A DNA stretch of 64,000 nucleotides from an uncultured Bacteroides sp. (GTDB lineage Bacteria; Bacteroidota; Bacteroidia; Bacteroidales; Bacteroidaceae), in NCBI RefSeq assembly GCF_958445495.1, contig NZ_CAUCSQ010000021.1:14303-78302 (forward strand), given 5' to 3'. The position numbers and the translations under genes are program-made. The notes under the pieces were generated by a model. It did not search any database. It saw only the letters and a program-made list of their open reading frames with translations, and was not told the DNA's origin. Positions 45,565 to 53,468 of the stretch are shown here, one piece after another (position 1 is the stretch's first letter; each line of letters starts with the position of its first letter).

Positions 45565-45680
45565 CGTCACTTTTGACGCTATTTAATGGTCGAAAAATGG
45601 TCGGATTATGGTCGGAAAATAACCGTATTAAAATCTGATTATGAATAGATTACAGTAAAATAAATTTCGGATTATGGTCG
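45565..45680. repeat. helically phased ATGGTCG direct repeats upstream of the integrase-like gene
   Basis: ATGGTCG occurs at 45586, 45597, 45608 and 45674; steps are 11, 11 and 66 bp, all multiples of 11. An inverted repeat CGTCA-CTTT-TGACG (45565-45578) stands just before. The last repeat is 33 bp before the start codon at 45713. These look like protein-binding sites on one helix face, perhaps for the integrase-like protein itself. Confidence 0.6.
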
Positions 45681-45712
45681 AAAACCCCATTTTCCAATAA
45701 AAAACACAAATT

Positions 45713-46333
45713 ATGGCTACATTATCGTTAATAATTATTCCCTCGAAAGTACTATCTGACAGAACACATAAAATAAGAATCAGAGTCGCACATAACTCTG
45801 ATACAAGATTTATCACAACAGACATTGCGGTTCACGAAAACGAATTCAAGAACGGGAAAATAATACGACGTCCGGACAAGGATTTCCTTAATACTAAATT
45901 ACAACAGCAATATAACATGTATTTTAAGCGATATATGGAACTTGAATACACCGATTCCCTGACCTGTGCACAATTAGTCAAAATGATAACTACTCCCCGA
46001 ACAGGGGAAAAGCATCGTAAATTTGAGGACGTCGTAGATGAATGTCTTTCTCAAATTGACGAAGTAAATCGTACTGCTACGTACAAGCTCTACAAATTAG
46101 GGACAAACAAGTTTCTTCAATTCGTGGGACTTGGTTCTCTCATGGAGCATATCACTCCGATTCGAATAAACCAATACATATCATGGCTGACAAAAGCAAA
46201 GCTTTCGAGTACGGCAATCAACATCTATATTACACTTTTAAAGGTTGTCATCAACTATGCAATGAAAATGAGGTATGTCAGTTATGATGGATTGCGTGCT
46301 GTTGATAGAGAGGGTTACAAAACCAAGAGGTAG
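45713..46333 (+). CDS. integrase-like protein lacking the catalytic domain
   Basis: A 206-residue protein matching only the front of a Bacteroides tyrosine recombinase: an arm-type DNA-binding part (about 1-95; SDRTHKIRIRVAHNSDTRFITTDI, then NEFKNGKIIRRPDKDFLNTKL) and a SAM-like core-binding part (about 105-195; TYKLYKLGTNKFLQFVG to INIYITLLKVVINYAMKM). The catalytic R...HxxR...Y domain, about 180 residues, is missing and is not found downstream. It could be a broken integrase. But the stop codon lies within the stem of a good terminator, as for an intact gene, so it may be a free-standing DNA-binding regulator. Base composition is A+T-rich like the rest of the island. Confidence 0.7.
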   Translation: MATLSLIIIPSKVLSDRTHKIRIRVAHNSDTRFITTDIAVHENEFKNGKIIRRPDKDFLNTKLQQQYNMYFKRYMELEYTDSLTCAQLVKMITTPRTGEKHRKFEDVVDECLSQIDEVNRTATYKLYKLGTNKFLQFVGLGSLMEHITPIRINQYISWLTKAKLSSTAINIYITLLKVVINYAMKMRYVSYDGLRAVDREGYKTKR

Positions 46334-46350
46334 CCGAATAGCTACCTCTT
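46325..46350 (+). terminator. hairpin terminator overlapping the integrase-like stop codon
   Basis: AAGAGGTAGC (46325-46334) pairs perfectly with GCTACCTCTT (46341-46350) around CGAATA; T-rich sequence follows. The TAG stop (46331-46333) lies inside the left arm. Confidence 0.7.
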
Positions 46351-46372
46351 CTTCGCTTTTCTTATTCAATCA

Positions 46373-46750
46373 TCATTTTAATGCAAATTTACGCTTCACA
46401 AATAGCTTACTGCGTGTAAAGTCATGAAAATCAATTATTATTGCTAATTTCTTAACTTCTCTTTCATTTCGCAGATTCTTAATAACCTTTGTGAGGTCAG
46501 TATATTCAAAACGTAACCAATGGCAATAAAACTCTCTATCTATTATCCAAGGAATATCAGCATCTGTCCGCTCACCGCTCTTATGACAATCATATAAACG
46601 CTTAAGAATATTTTTCTCAAAATCCCATCGAGATACACACATCTGTTCCTCCGTAGTAATTACCTCTACTTCATATAGATATTCAAATACGTCTTTAACA
46701 GATACAAAAATTACTCCATCTTTTTCAATATACCCAATTTTCTTTGCCAT
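46373..46750 (-). CDS. hypothetical protein of the accessory island
   Basis: A 125-residue, charged, apparently cytoplasmic protein. I do not recognise a family. It begins MAKKIGYIEKDGVIFVSVKDVFEYLYE, has a tryptophan/tyrosine-rich middle (WIIDREFYCHWLRFEYTDL) and a basic end (KLFVKRKFALK). No signal peptide or membrane segment. A -7-like TAAGTTTG (complement around 46771-46778) precedes it. It converges with the integrase-like gene, with the terminator between them. The lack of close gene spacing and the A+T-rich composition suggest a passenger gene. Confidence 0.6.
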   Translation of the reverse strand: MAKKIGYIEKDGVIFVSVKDVFEYLYEVEVITTEEQMCVSRWDFEKNILKRLYDCHKSGERTDADIPWIIDREFYCHWLRFEYTDLTKVIKNLRNEREVKKLAIIIDFHDFTRSKLFVKRKFALK

Positions 46751-47121
46751 AATGTTTAATTTTAAAGTTGCACAAACTTACTCATATCTCCGAGAATAGA
46801 ACTTCTTGAACGATATAAATAAGTTAAATTAAATTATGAGCACATATTTTACACAACAATAAAAGAAGATAAACACAAAATAAAAGAGGCTGTCTCAAAA
46901 TGAACTTGAGATGACCTTTAATTTTTTTAAAATCATACTTTGCTAAAACACGACATAACTATTTGTTTCTCAGTATAATAATTACAATATGAAATAATTA
47001 TGACTTTCCGTATTCTCAATCTGCAGATTAATTCTTTCATAAAAAAGCTCCGAACCCTGATAAAGGAACGGAGCCTGTCTTTGTCTTAAAAACGGTCTCG
47101 CTTCACAGCGGTACACTATCT
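46751..47121. other. non-coding stretch with a GGCTGTCTCAA hairpin and a minus-strand terminator
   Basis: The sequence AAAGAGGCTGTCTCAA (from about 46885) pairs imperfectly with TTGAGATGACCTTT ending near 46922, followed by a T-run; GGCTGTC-type words also occur at 23.68 and 35.12 kb. At 47047-47074 lies the hicB terminator. Otherwise A+T-rich without genes. Confidence 0.5.
47041..47074 (-). terminator. terminator after hicB
   Basis: GCTCCG (47047-47052) pairs with CGGAGC (47069-47074); on the minus strand a run of six T follows (47046-47041). Confidence 0.65.
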
Positions 47122-47523
47122 TTAAAAAGTAGCAACAGACAACTCTTTCGATATACGTTCTATTGCTACCCGTATCTTATCATATTGTTTTTGTCCAGCT
47201 ACTGTAACCCCGGAAGTATATTGTCGCATCAATGAAGCATTGATACCTGCCAACTCTGCAACCTTAGTAACGTTCAGAAATGAAAAATAGTTGAAAAAAG
47301 ACTGCATATCATATTTGTAGATAAACTCCAATTCCGGCACTTCCTTACCTTCTTCTGCCTGCATCTCCTTTATTTCCTCATACGCTTTCATCATATCCTC
47401 TTTGGCGGCTTCTGCCGTATCTCCATATCCAGCCAAACCAAAGCCGGGTAAATCTTCCTTGACAAAACATGAGTAATACCCATCACTCGCCTTTTCCATA
47501 ATTACAGTTACTTTCATATCCAT
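47122..47523 (-). CDS. hicB: HicB-type antitoxin
   Basis: A 133-residue antitoxin from the ATG at 47523 (AAGG just upstream; an ATG two codons later is equivalent, and one at 47547 less likely). The N-terminal half is the HicB partial RNase-H-like fold (MKVTVIMEKASDGYYSCFVKEDLPGFGLAGYGDTAEAAKEDMMKAYEE). The C-terminal half is a helix-turn-helix (VTKVAELAGINASLMRQYTSG, then KIRVAIERISKEL), which binds the hicAB operator. It neutralises HicA, encoded 90 bp upstream on the same strand. Confidence 0.85.
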   Translation of the reverse strand: MDMKVTVIMEKASDGYYSCFVKEDLPGFGLAGYGDTAEAAKEDMMKAYEEIKEMQAEEGKEVPELEFIYKYDMQSFFNYFSFLNVTKVAELAGINASLMRQYTSGVTVAGQKQYDKIRVAIERISKELSVATF

Positions 47524-47613
47524 TGCCTTAAAATAAGAGTACGGCACTATTACCGTACCCTATTGTCCCAACTATTACAGCCTTCAACCATGAAGCGCAA
47601 AAGGTAAGGGGGA

Positions 47614-47799
47614 TTACTCCCCCAAAAGAACCTTTCTCGCTTTACGTTCCATCCCGGTAGGTACTTCCTGTTTGCCATGCCTTGACAAAGCAAACTTGTT
47701 TCCCGTTTTAGGGCTGTACCAAATATCATGATTAGCCCCGTGCCTGAGAACGTAACAACCTGCTGCGGTAAGTTCCGCAAAAAACTGATTGTACTTCAT
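47614..47799 (-). CDS. hicA: HicA-type mRNA interferase toxin
   Basis: A 61-residue toxin with the double-stranded-RNA-binding-like fold of HicA. The catalytic His is in RHGANHDIWYSP (His24), and the C-terminal HGKQEVPTGMERKARKVL is typical. HicA cleaves mRNA and is held by HicB. The gene comes first, in the usual hicA-hicB order, and starts 31 bp after the -7 element of its promoter. Confidence 0.87.
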   Translation of the reverse strand: MKYNQFFAELTAAGCYVLRHGANHDIWYSPKTGNKFALSRHGKQEVPTGMERKARKVLLGE

Positions 47800-47829
47800 T
47801 ATTTAAAAGACCGTTTATTTAAGACGATA

Positions 47830-47861
47830 CAAATATAGCGTTTTTGTTATAAAACGCCAAA
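47830..47861 (-). promoter_or_regulatory. hicAB promoter with operator filling the spacer
   Basis: Minus strand: TTTG (47861-47858), 20 bp, TATATTTG (47837-47830). The 20-bp spacer (47838-47857) is itself an inverted repeat, GCGTTTT-N6-AAAACGC, using every base between the two elements. HicB bound there would block RNA polymerase, giving autoregulation. Confidence 0.7.
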
Positions 47862-47925
47862 TAAGAACATAACTATTTTGCTATATTTATGAAAAATGTT
47901 ATTTCCATACACTTTTAATCAGTCG

Positions 47926-48160
47926 TCAATACCCAATTTCATGAAGCAGAAACTTCCGACCGGAAGAAATACGACTCCTAACAGTGCCAACCGGCATGTT
48001 CAAGATTTCACTTATCTCATCATAAGAAATACACCCAGATTTCAGAGTTTTAAAACAATTAAACTTATCCCGGTTTTGAAGTAGTTTATCAGCCAAATCT
48101 TTTTGCTACATGAAATATCCAAGGATATATCTCTAATAAAGTTTTCTCAAAGTTCATCAT
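47926..48160 (-). pseudogene. eroded ECF sigma factor
   Basis: On the minus strand an ATG at 48160 starts MMNFEKTLLEIYPWIFHVAKRFG, then stops at TGA; this resembles the beginning of sigma region 2. In another frame, down to the stop at 47926, the sequence reads ISYDEISEILNMPVGTVRSRISSGRKFLLHEIGY, a clear sigma region 4. The middle (about 90 residues) is deleted. A short open frame upstream (48290-48147, from internal ATG 48242) overlaps its start by 14 bp and may be a former operon partner; I do not recognise it. Confidence 0.65.
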
Positions 48161-48356
48161 CAATCTCTCTGATTATGTGTAAATTATTCCCGGCAAGACA
48201 TCGCTTAGCATATTCTCGATGAATACGACTCTGCTCATACATTTCTTGAACGATGAACTCTATCGGCTCAACAAAAGTATATCTATCCCATTAAATAACA
48301 AAGTGACAATTATTTTTCTATTTCGGATAATTATATGACTATACGGTCACACTTAA

Positions 48357-49073
48357 TTATTCCTTCATTTTATAGGATGCAGCTCCCCTATCCACAAACA
48401 GTTCGACATGCCGGGCATGATGAGCTATATAAGCCGCGGGACCAGTGTCTCCCGAATTACATATCTCCTCTACTACATCCGACTTATTTCTTCCGGTAAT
48501 CAGGAAAATAACATGGCGGGCATTCAAAATAGGGTATCCGGTCATTGCAATACGTTTCTGTCCGTTACGGGGGTGCGTACTAACCACGTAACAAGAATTA
48601 GAAGTAAGCAAATTTTCCTGTCCGGGAAAAATGGAGGAGGTATGCCCGTCATCTCCGGCTCCCAGTAATACAATATCAAATTCAGGCCATCCTAACCTGT
48701 GAGGTACTTGTTGATATACCAATTCCGAGTATCGGGCAGCTTCCTTCACCGGTTTGGCTTCTCCGCGGATACGAAAAACATGAGTATAGGGAACGGGAAC
48801 TATTCCGAGAAGCAAATTGCGCATCATTCCGTAATTGCTGTCCGAATCTTCAGGAGGAACACAACGTTCGTCCACCCAATAAATATTCATACGATGCCAG
48901 GGAGTTATGTCCAGATATTCATTTGCCCACAGGTCAAACATCAGGGCTGGAGTATTGCCGCCACTAAACGCTATATTAAACATTCTTTCCGGTTCTTCAT
49001 TCATGAGTTCCACCAGACGAAGAATCAGGGCACGTGAGGTTTCGATAGATGAGGGAAAAACTGCAAGTTTCAT
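48357..49073 (-). CDS. pgl: 6-phosphogluconolactonase
   Basis: A 238-residue enzyme of the oxidative pentose phosphate pathway, hydrolysing 6-phosphogluconolactone. NIAFSGGNTPALMFDLWA, WVDERCVPPEDSDSNYGM, IVLLGAGDDGHTSSIFPG and MTGYPILNARHVIFLITG are the family motifs, with the His and basic residues of the active site. Its ATG overlaps the zwf stop by 4 bp, so translation is coupled. Third gene of gnd-zwf-pgl. Confidence 0.95.
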   Translation of the reverse strand: MKLAVFPSSIETSRALILRLVELMNEEPERMFNIAFSGGNTPALMFDLWANEYLDITPWHRMNIYWVDERCVPPEDSDSNYGMMRNLLLGIVPVPYTHVFRIRGEAKPVKEAARYSELVYQQVPHRLGWPEFDIVLLGAGDDGHTSSIFPGQENLLTSNSCYVVSTHPRNGQKRIAMTGYPILNARHVIFLITGRNKSDVVEEICNSGDTGPAAYIAHHARHVELFVDRGAASYKMKE

Positions 49074-50575
49074 AATTCACAATATTGGTCTGTATTTGTC
49101 AAATTCTTACAAGGATTCGTCCATTCAGCTCCATGCCCGCACATCATCGCTTCACTCTCAAGAGGCCCCCATGTTCCTACCGGATATCCGTAAAGAGGGG
49201 CATCGGGATTTTCATTCCAATAACGCAACACCGGGTCAAAAAAATTCCATGAGGCTTCTACCGCATCGCTTCGGGTGAACAACGTCGGGTCTCCCTGAAT
49301 ACAATCGTCTATCAGACGTGCATAAGCGTCTCCGCCCGGTATTCCTCCCAATTGCGCATAATTGAAATCCATCGTCACCTGGCGAACTTCAAAACCTGTA
49401 CCGGGAACTTTCATTCCTATTTTCAACACAATTCCTTCATTGGGCTGTAAACGCAAAATCAACTTATTCGCCCGCGGACAGTTACCGCCGGAACAACGGA
49501 ACATCTGATGGGGTGTCTCGCGAAAATGGACAACGATTTCCGTAACTTTCGTCGGCATTTGCTTACCGGTACGAATATAGAAAGGGACGCCGCTCCATCG
49601 CCAATTACTAATGCCTAACTTCATGGCGATGTAAGTTTCCGTGCGTGAATCGGGAGCGACTCCCTTTTCTTCACGATAACTTTTCTTGTTGCCGGAAGCC
49701 GTATATTGCCCGCGGACAATGTGTTCGTTCAGGTCTTCTTTATTCAGCGGAGTAAGAGATTCATAGACTTTTACTACTTCATTCCGAAAATTATCAGCAT
49801 TAAAAACGGCAGGCGGCTCCATTGCCGTAAGAGCTACAAGCTGGATAAGATGGTTCTGCACCATGTCACGCAGAGCTCCCGCTGTCTCATAAAAACCGCC
49901 GCGTTGCTCGATGCCGAGATTTTCTACAGCCGTAATTTCTATATAATCAATATAATTCCGATTCCAAAGAGGCTCAAAGATACCATTGGCAAATCGGAAA
50001 GCAAGCACATTTTGTGCTGTTTCCTTTCCCAGGAAATGGTCGATACGATAAATCTGGTGCTCACTAAAAACGGAAGCGTAAATACGATTCAGTTCACGTG
50101 CCGACTCAAGATTATACCCGAAGGGCTTTTCGACAATTATACGTGAATAAGGGGTATTCAGCCCGGCGGCTTTCAAATGCAAAGGCACTACACCGTAAAG
50201 GGAAGGAGGAGTGGCAAGATAAAATAACAGATTACCAGGTGTGCCTCCCCCGGCCAGTTCTACTAAACGTTGCCGGAGCAATGGATATCCTTCTTCTTTT
50301 GCAGGGTCCATCGGCAAATATCGCAGATGGGAAACAAAAGATGCCATAGAGGAAATATCCCGTTTACCGGTCTCGACGAATCTTTGTAATTCTTCCAATA
50401 TATAGGAACGATAATTTTCGTCGGAATAGATTGTACGTCCGATACCGAGTATGAAAAAATCTCCCGTGAGCCGCTTATCACGGAATAAGGAGTAAAGGAC
50501 AGGCATCAGCTTACGTTTCGTCAAATCACCCGATGCGCCGAAAATAACCATTACGAATTTATCCACTTCTATCAA
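49070..50575 (-). CDS. zwf: glucose-6-phosphate 1-dehydrogenase
   Basis: A 501-residue enzyme that oxidises glucose 6-phosphate and yields NADPH (or NADH). NAD(P)-binding GASGDLTKRKL at 13-23 and the substrate motif RIDHFLGKE (about 176-184) with its catalytic His are present, as is EKPFGYNLESA. The length is normal. It lies 44 bp after gnd and overlaps pgl, so the three genes form one operon for the oxidative pentose phosphate pathway. Confidence 0.97.
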   Translation of the reverse strand: MIEVDKFVMVIFGASGDLTKRKLMPVLYSLFRDKRLTGDFFILGIGRTIYSDENYRSYILEELQRFVETGKRDISSMASFVSHLRYLPMDPAKEEGYPLLRQRLVELAGGGTPGNLLFYLATPPSLYGVVPLHLKAAGLNTPYSRIIVEKPFGYNLESARELNRIYASVFSEHQIYRIDHFLGKETAQNVLAFRFANGIFEPLWNRNYIDYIEITAVENLGIEQRGGFYETAGALRDMVQNHLIQLVALTAMEPPAVFNADNFRNEVVKVYESLTPLNKEDLNEHIVRGQYTASGNKKSYREEKGVAPDSRTETYIAMKLGISNWRWSGVPFYIRTGKQMPTKVTEIVVHFRETPHQMFRCSGGNCPRANKLILRLQPNEGIVLKIGMKVPGTGFEVRQVTMDFNYAQLGGIPGGDAYARLIDDCIQGDPTLFTRSDAVEASWNFFDPVLRYWNENPDAPLYGYPVGTWGPLESEAMMCGHGAEWTNPCKNLTNTDQYCEL

Positions 50576-50619
50576 TTATAAGTTACTAAACACAAAATAC
50601 TCCATCTTCTAATCCGTCA

Positions 50620-52095
50620 TTAAACATTATATGTTCCCGACTGGGTATCTCCTCCGTGCCCCGTCCAGTTTTCATGGAAGAACTGTCCGCGCTGTTCATC
50701 TCTCCGTTCAAAAGTATGGGCACCGAAATAATCACGCTGCGCCTGTATAAGATTGGCGGGCAAATCGGCGGAAGTGAACGAATAGAAATAATTTAAGGCA
50801 GAAGAGAAAGCCGGAACAGGCAACCCTTCTTTTATCGCACCCGCAACAAGACTTTTCCATCCGGGAAGCAATGTCTTTATCTCTTCACGGAAATAAGGAG
50901 CCAGCAACAAATGTTCAGGTTTGCCGGCAGTTTCAAAGGCGGAAGCGATGTCATTCAGGAATATACTGCGAATGATGCATCCGCCCCGCCACATACGAGC
51001 AATGGAGGCTAAATCAAGATGCCAGCCAAAAACGTCGGAAGCACGCTGTAATACTGCAAATCCTTGGGCATAAGAGACGAGTTTGGAAGCGTAAAGGGCA
51101 GAAAATATATTCTTTACATATTTCACCTTATTATATACAGATTGCGCATGCGGGCACGGGAATTGCCCGGAAGCCAGATGGCGCAGATTTTTCTGTGCGG
51201 AAAGGCTGCGTTCAAATACTGCCGTGGCAATCAGTCCCAAAGGCATGCCAAGCTCCATTGCATTGATAACCGACCATTTACCGGTTCCTTTCTGCCCGGC
51301 AGTATCCAGAATTTTATCAATCAAATATCCTCCTGACAAATCTTTATGCCGCAGAATATCGGCAGTAATCTCAACCAAATAACTACGAAGCTTATCTTCA
51401 TTCCAACGGGTAAACACATCTGCCATCTCTTCATTGTCCAAATCAAGCAATTTTTTCATTACCCAATAGGCCTCAGCTATCAGTTGCATATCACCGTACT
51501 CGATGCCATTGTGAATCATTTTCACGAAATGACCGGAACCGGCCGGTCCCACCCAATCGCAACAAGGAGTTCCGTCCGGTGCTTTTGCCGCAATGCTCTG
51601 AAGAACAGGTTTCACTTCATGCCATGCTTTTTCCGACCCTCCGGGCATGATGGAAGCACCGTTCAACGCTCCCTCTTCACCTCCGGACACACCGCTGCCG
51701 ATGAAAAGAAATCCTTTCGATTCGGACAAGCTGACACGACGGGCAGTATCTTCATAATTGGAATTGCCTCCGTCAATAAGAATGTCTCCGGGTGAAAGTA
51801 ACGGGAAAAGCTGGTCCATCAGTTCATCTACCGGACTTCCGGCACGGACCATCATCATGATTTTACGAGGAGTGGCTATCGAATCGACAAATGACTTTAT
51901 ATCCGTAAATCCTTCAATGTTCTTGTTTTTTGCACGGCCGTTTATAAAACGCTCCACAACCCCTTCTTCCACTCCGGGAACAGTCCGGTTGTAGACTGAG
52001 ACATGCCATCCCTTACTCTCTATGTTCAATGCGAGATTCTCACCCATCACAGCCAAGCCGATTAGCCCGATATCTGTTTTATTCTGATTTGCCAT
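50620..52095 (-). CDS. gnd: 6-phosphogluconate dehydrogenase, decarboxylating
   Basis: A 491-residue enzyme from the ATG at 52095 (MANQNKTDIGLIGLAVMGENLALNIESKGWHVSVYNRT); an upstream ATG at 52146 adds a doubtful 17 residues. It has a Rossmann motif GLAVMGENLA, the substrate motif GSGVSGGEEGALNGASIMPGG, the catalytic Lys/His region VGPAGSGHFVKMIHNGIEYGDMQ, and a C-terminal ending with QRDYFGAHTFERRDEQRGQFFHENWTGHGGDTQSGTYNV. First gene of the operon with zwf and pgl. Confidence 0.97.
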   Translation of the reverse strand: MANQNKTDIGLIGLAVMGENLALNIESKGWHVSVYNRTVPGVEEGVVERFINGRAKNKNIEGFTDIKSFVDSIATPRKIMMMVRAGSPVDELMDQLFPLLSPGDILIDGGNSNYEDTARRVSLSESKGFLFIGSGVSGGEEGALNGASIMPGGSEKAWHEVKPVLQSIAAKAPDGTPCCDWVGPAGSGHFVKMIHNGIEYGDMQLIAEAYWVMKKLLDLDNEEMADVFTRWNEDKLRSYLVEITADILRHKDLSGGYLIDKILDTAGQKGTGKWSVINAMELGMPLGLIATAVFERSLSAQKNLRHLASGQFPCPHAQSVYNKVKYVKNIFSALYASKLVSYAQGFAVLQRASDVFGWHLDLASIARMWRGGCIIRSIFLNDIASAFETAGKPEHLLLAPYFREEIKTLLPGWKSLVAGAIKEGLPVPAFSSALNYFYSFTSADLPANLIQAQRDYFGAHTFERRDEQRGQFFHENWTGHGGDTQSGTYNV

Positions 52096-52205
52096 AGTTT
52101 GTATATTTGAAATATCGTTTATCTTAGTAACATTTGAAAAGAGCATTTGTTCGTTATATTTAGATTAAAATATTATTTTTGTACTCTATACAAATAAAAA
52201 CGAGA

Positions 52206-53384
52206 ATGAAAAAGGTCAAAATCGGGCTACTGCCGCGCATCATTATCGCTATCATATTGGGAATTGCCATCGGTACGGTCTTCCCTGCTCCATTGGTACG
52301 GATATTTGTTACTTTCAATGGTGTTTTCGGCGAATTTCTCAATTTCTCTATCCCACTGATAATTGTAGGACTAGTGACTGTAGCGATTGCCGATATCGGT
52401 AAAGGGGCGGGGAAAATGTTACTTGTCACCACCCTGATTGCCTATTCCGCCACTTTGTTCTCCGGCTTTCTATCCTATTTTACAGGAATCACGATATTCC
52501 CGTCACTCATCGAACCGGGTGTGCCACTCGAAGAAGTAAGTGAGGCACAAGGTATCCTGCCTTATTTTTCCGTCTCTATTCCACCCCTAATGAATGTCAT
52601 GACAGCATTGGTATTTGCATTCGTCGTAGGTCTGGGGCTGGCTTCGTTGCATAGTGACGCATTAAAAAACGTTGCACGGGATTTTCAGGAAATCATCGTA
52701 CGCATGATTAGCGCGGTAATTTTGCCGTTGCTTCCGCTCTATATTTTTGGAATCTTTCTGAATATGACTCATTCCGGTCAGGTATATTCCATCTTAATGG
52801 TATTCATTAAAATCATCGGAGTAATATTCATCCTGCACATCTTCCTGTTAGTATTCCAATATTCCATAGCCGCATTATTCGTACACAAGAATCCGTTTAA
52901 GTTACTTGCCAAAATGATGCCTGCATATTTTACGGCGTTAGGCACGCAATCTTCGGCAGCGACTATCCCGGTCACACTGGAGCAGACAAAGAAAAACGGA
53001 GTGTCCGCCGGTATCGCTGGTTTCGTGATTCCGTTATGCGCAACCATTCACTTGTCAGGCAGTACACTGAAAATCGTGGCTTGCGCATTGGCGCTGATGA
53101 TGATGCAGGGAATGCCGTTCGATTTGTCTCTGTTTGCGGGATTTATCTTCATGTTGGGAATCACCATGATAGCCGCGCCGGGTGTTCCGGGAGGAGCAAT
53201 CATGGCATCATTGGGAATCCTGCAGTCCATACTAGGTTTTGATGAATCGGCACAGGCGCTAATGATTGCCCTTTACATTGCTATGGATAGTTTCGGTACG
53301 GCTTGTAATGTAACGGGAGACGGTGCTATCGCCTTGATTATCGATAAAATAATGGGCAAGAACCGTGCTGAAAAACTGTGCTGA
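52206..53384 (+). CDS. dicarboxylate/amino acid:cation symporter (DAACS family)
   Basis: A 392-residue inner-membrane transporter from the ATG at 52206. It has about eight helices, and two re-entrant hairpins with ALGTQSSAATIPVTLEQ (serine-rich HP1) and IPLCATIHLSGSTLKI, then GVPGGAIMASLGIL (HP2) and DSFGTACNVTGDGAIALIIDK (cation/substrate motif on helix 8). Such proteins take up glutamate, aspartate, succinate or serine with Na+ or H+. The gene stands alone, divergent from gnd. Exact substrate open. Confidence 0.92.
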   Translation: MKKVKIGLLPRIIIAIILGIAIGTVFPAPLVRIFVTFNGVFGEFLNFSIPLIIVGLVTVAIADIGKGAGKMLLVTTLIAYSATLFSGFLSYFTGITIFPSLIEPGVPLEEVSEAQGILPYFSVSIPPLMNVMTALVFAFVVGLGLASLHSDALKNVARDFQEIIVRMISAVILPLLPLYIFGIFLNMTHSGQVYSILMVFIKIIGVIFILHIFLLVFQYSIAALFVHKNPFKLLAKMMPAYFTALGTQSSAATIPVTLEQTKKNGVSAGIAGFVIPLCATIHLSGSTLKIVACALALMMMQGMPFDLSLFAGFIFMLGITMIAAPGVPGGAIMASLGILQSILGFDESAQALMIALYIAMDSFGTACNVTGDGAIALIIDKIMGKNRAEKLC

Positions 53385-53468
53385 AAAATAAATAGGATAC
53401 AGGTTGCAGGAGTCATCGAAAATAGCGACATTTGCCCTGTAATTATTTCAAATAAACGATTAAAATAT

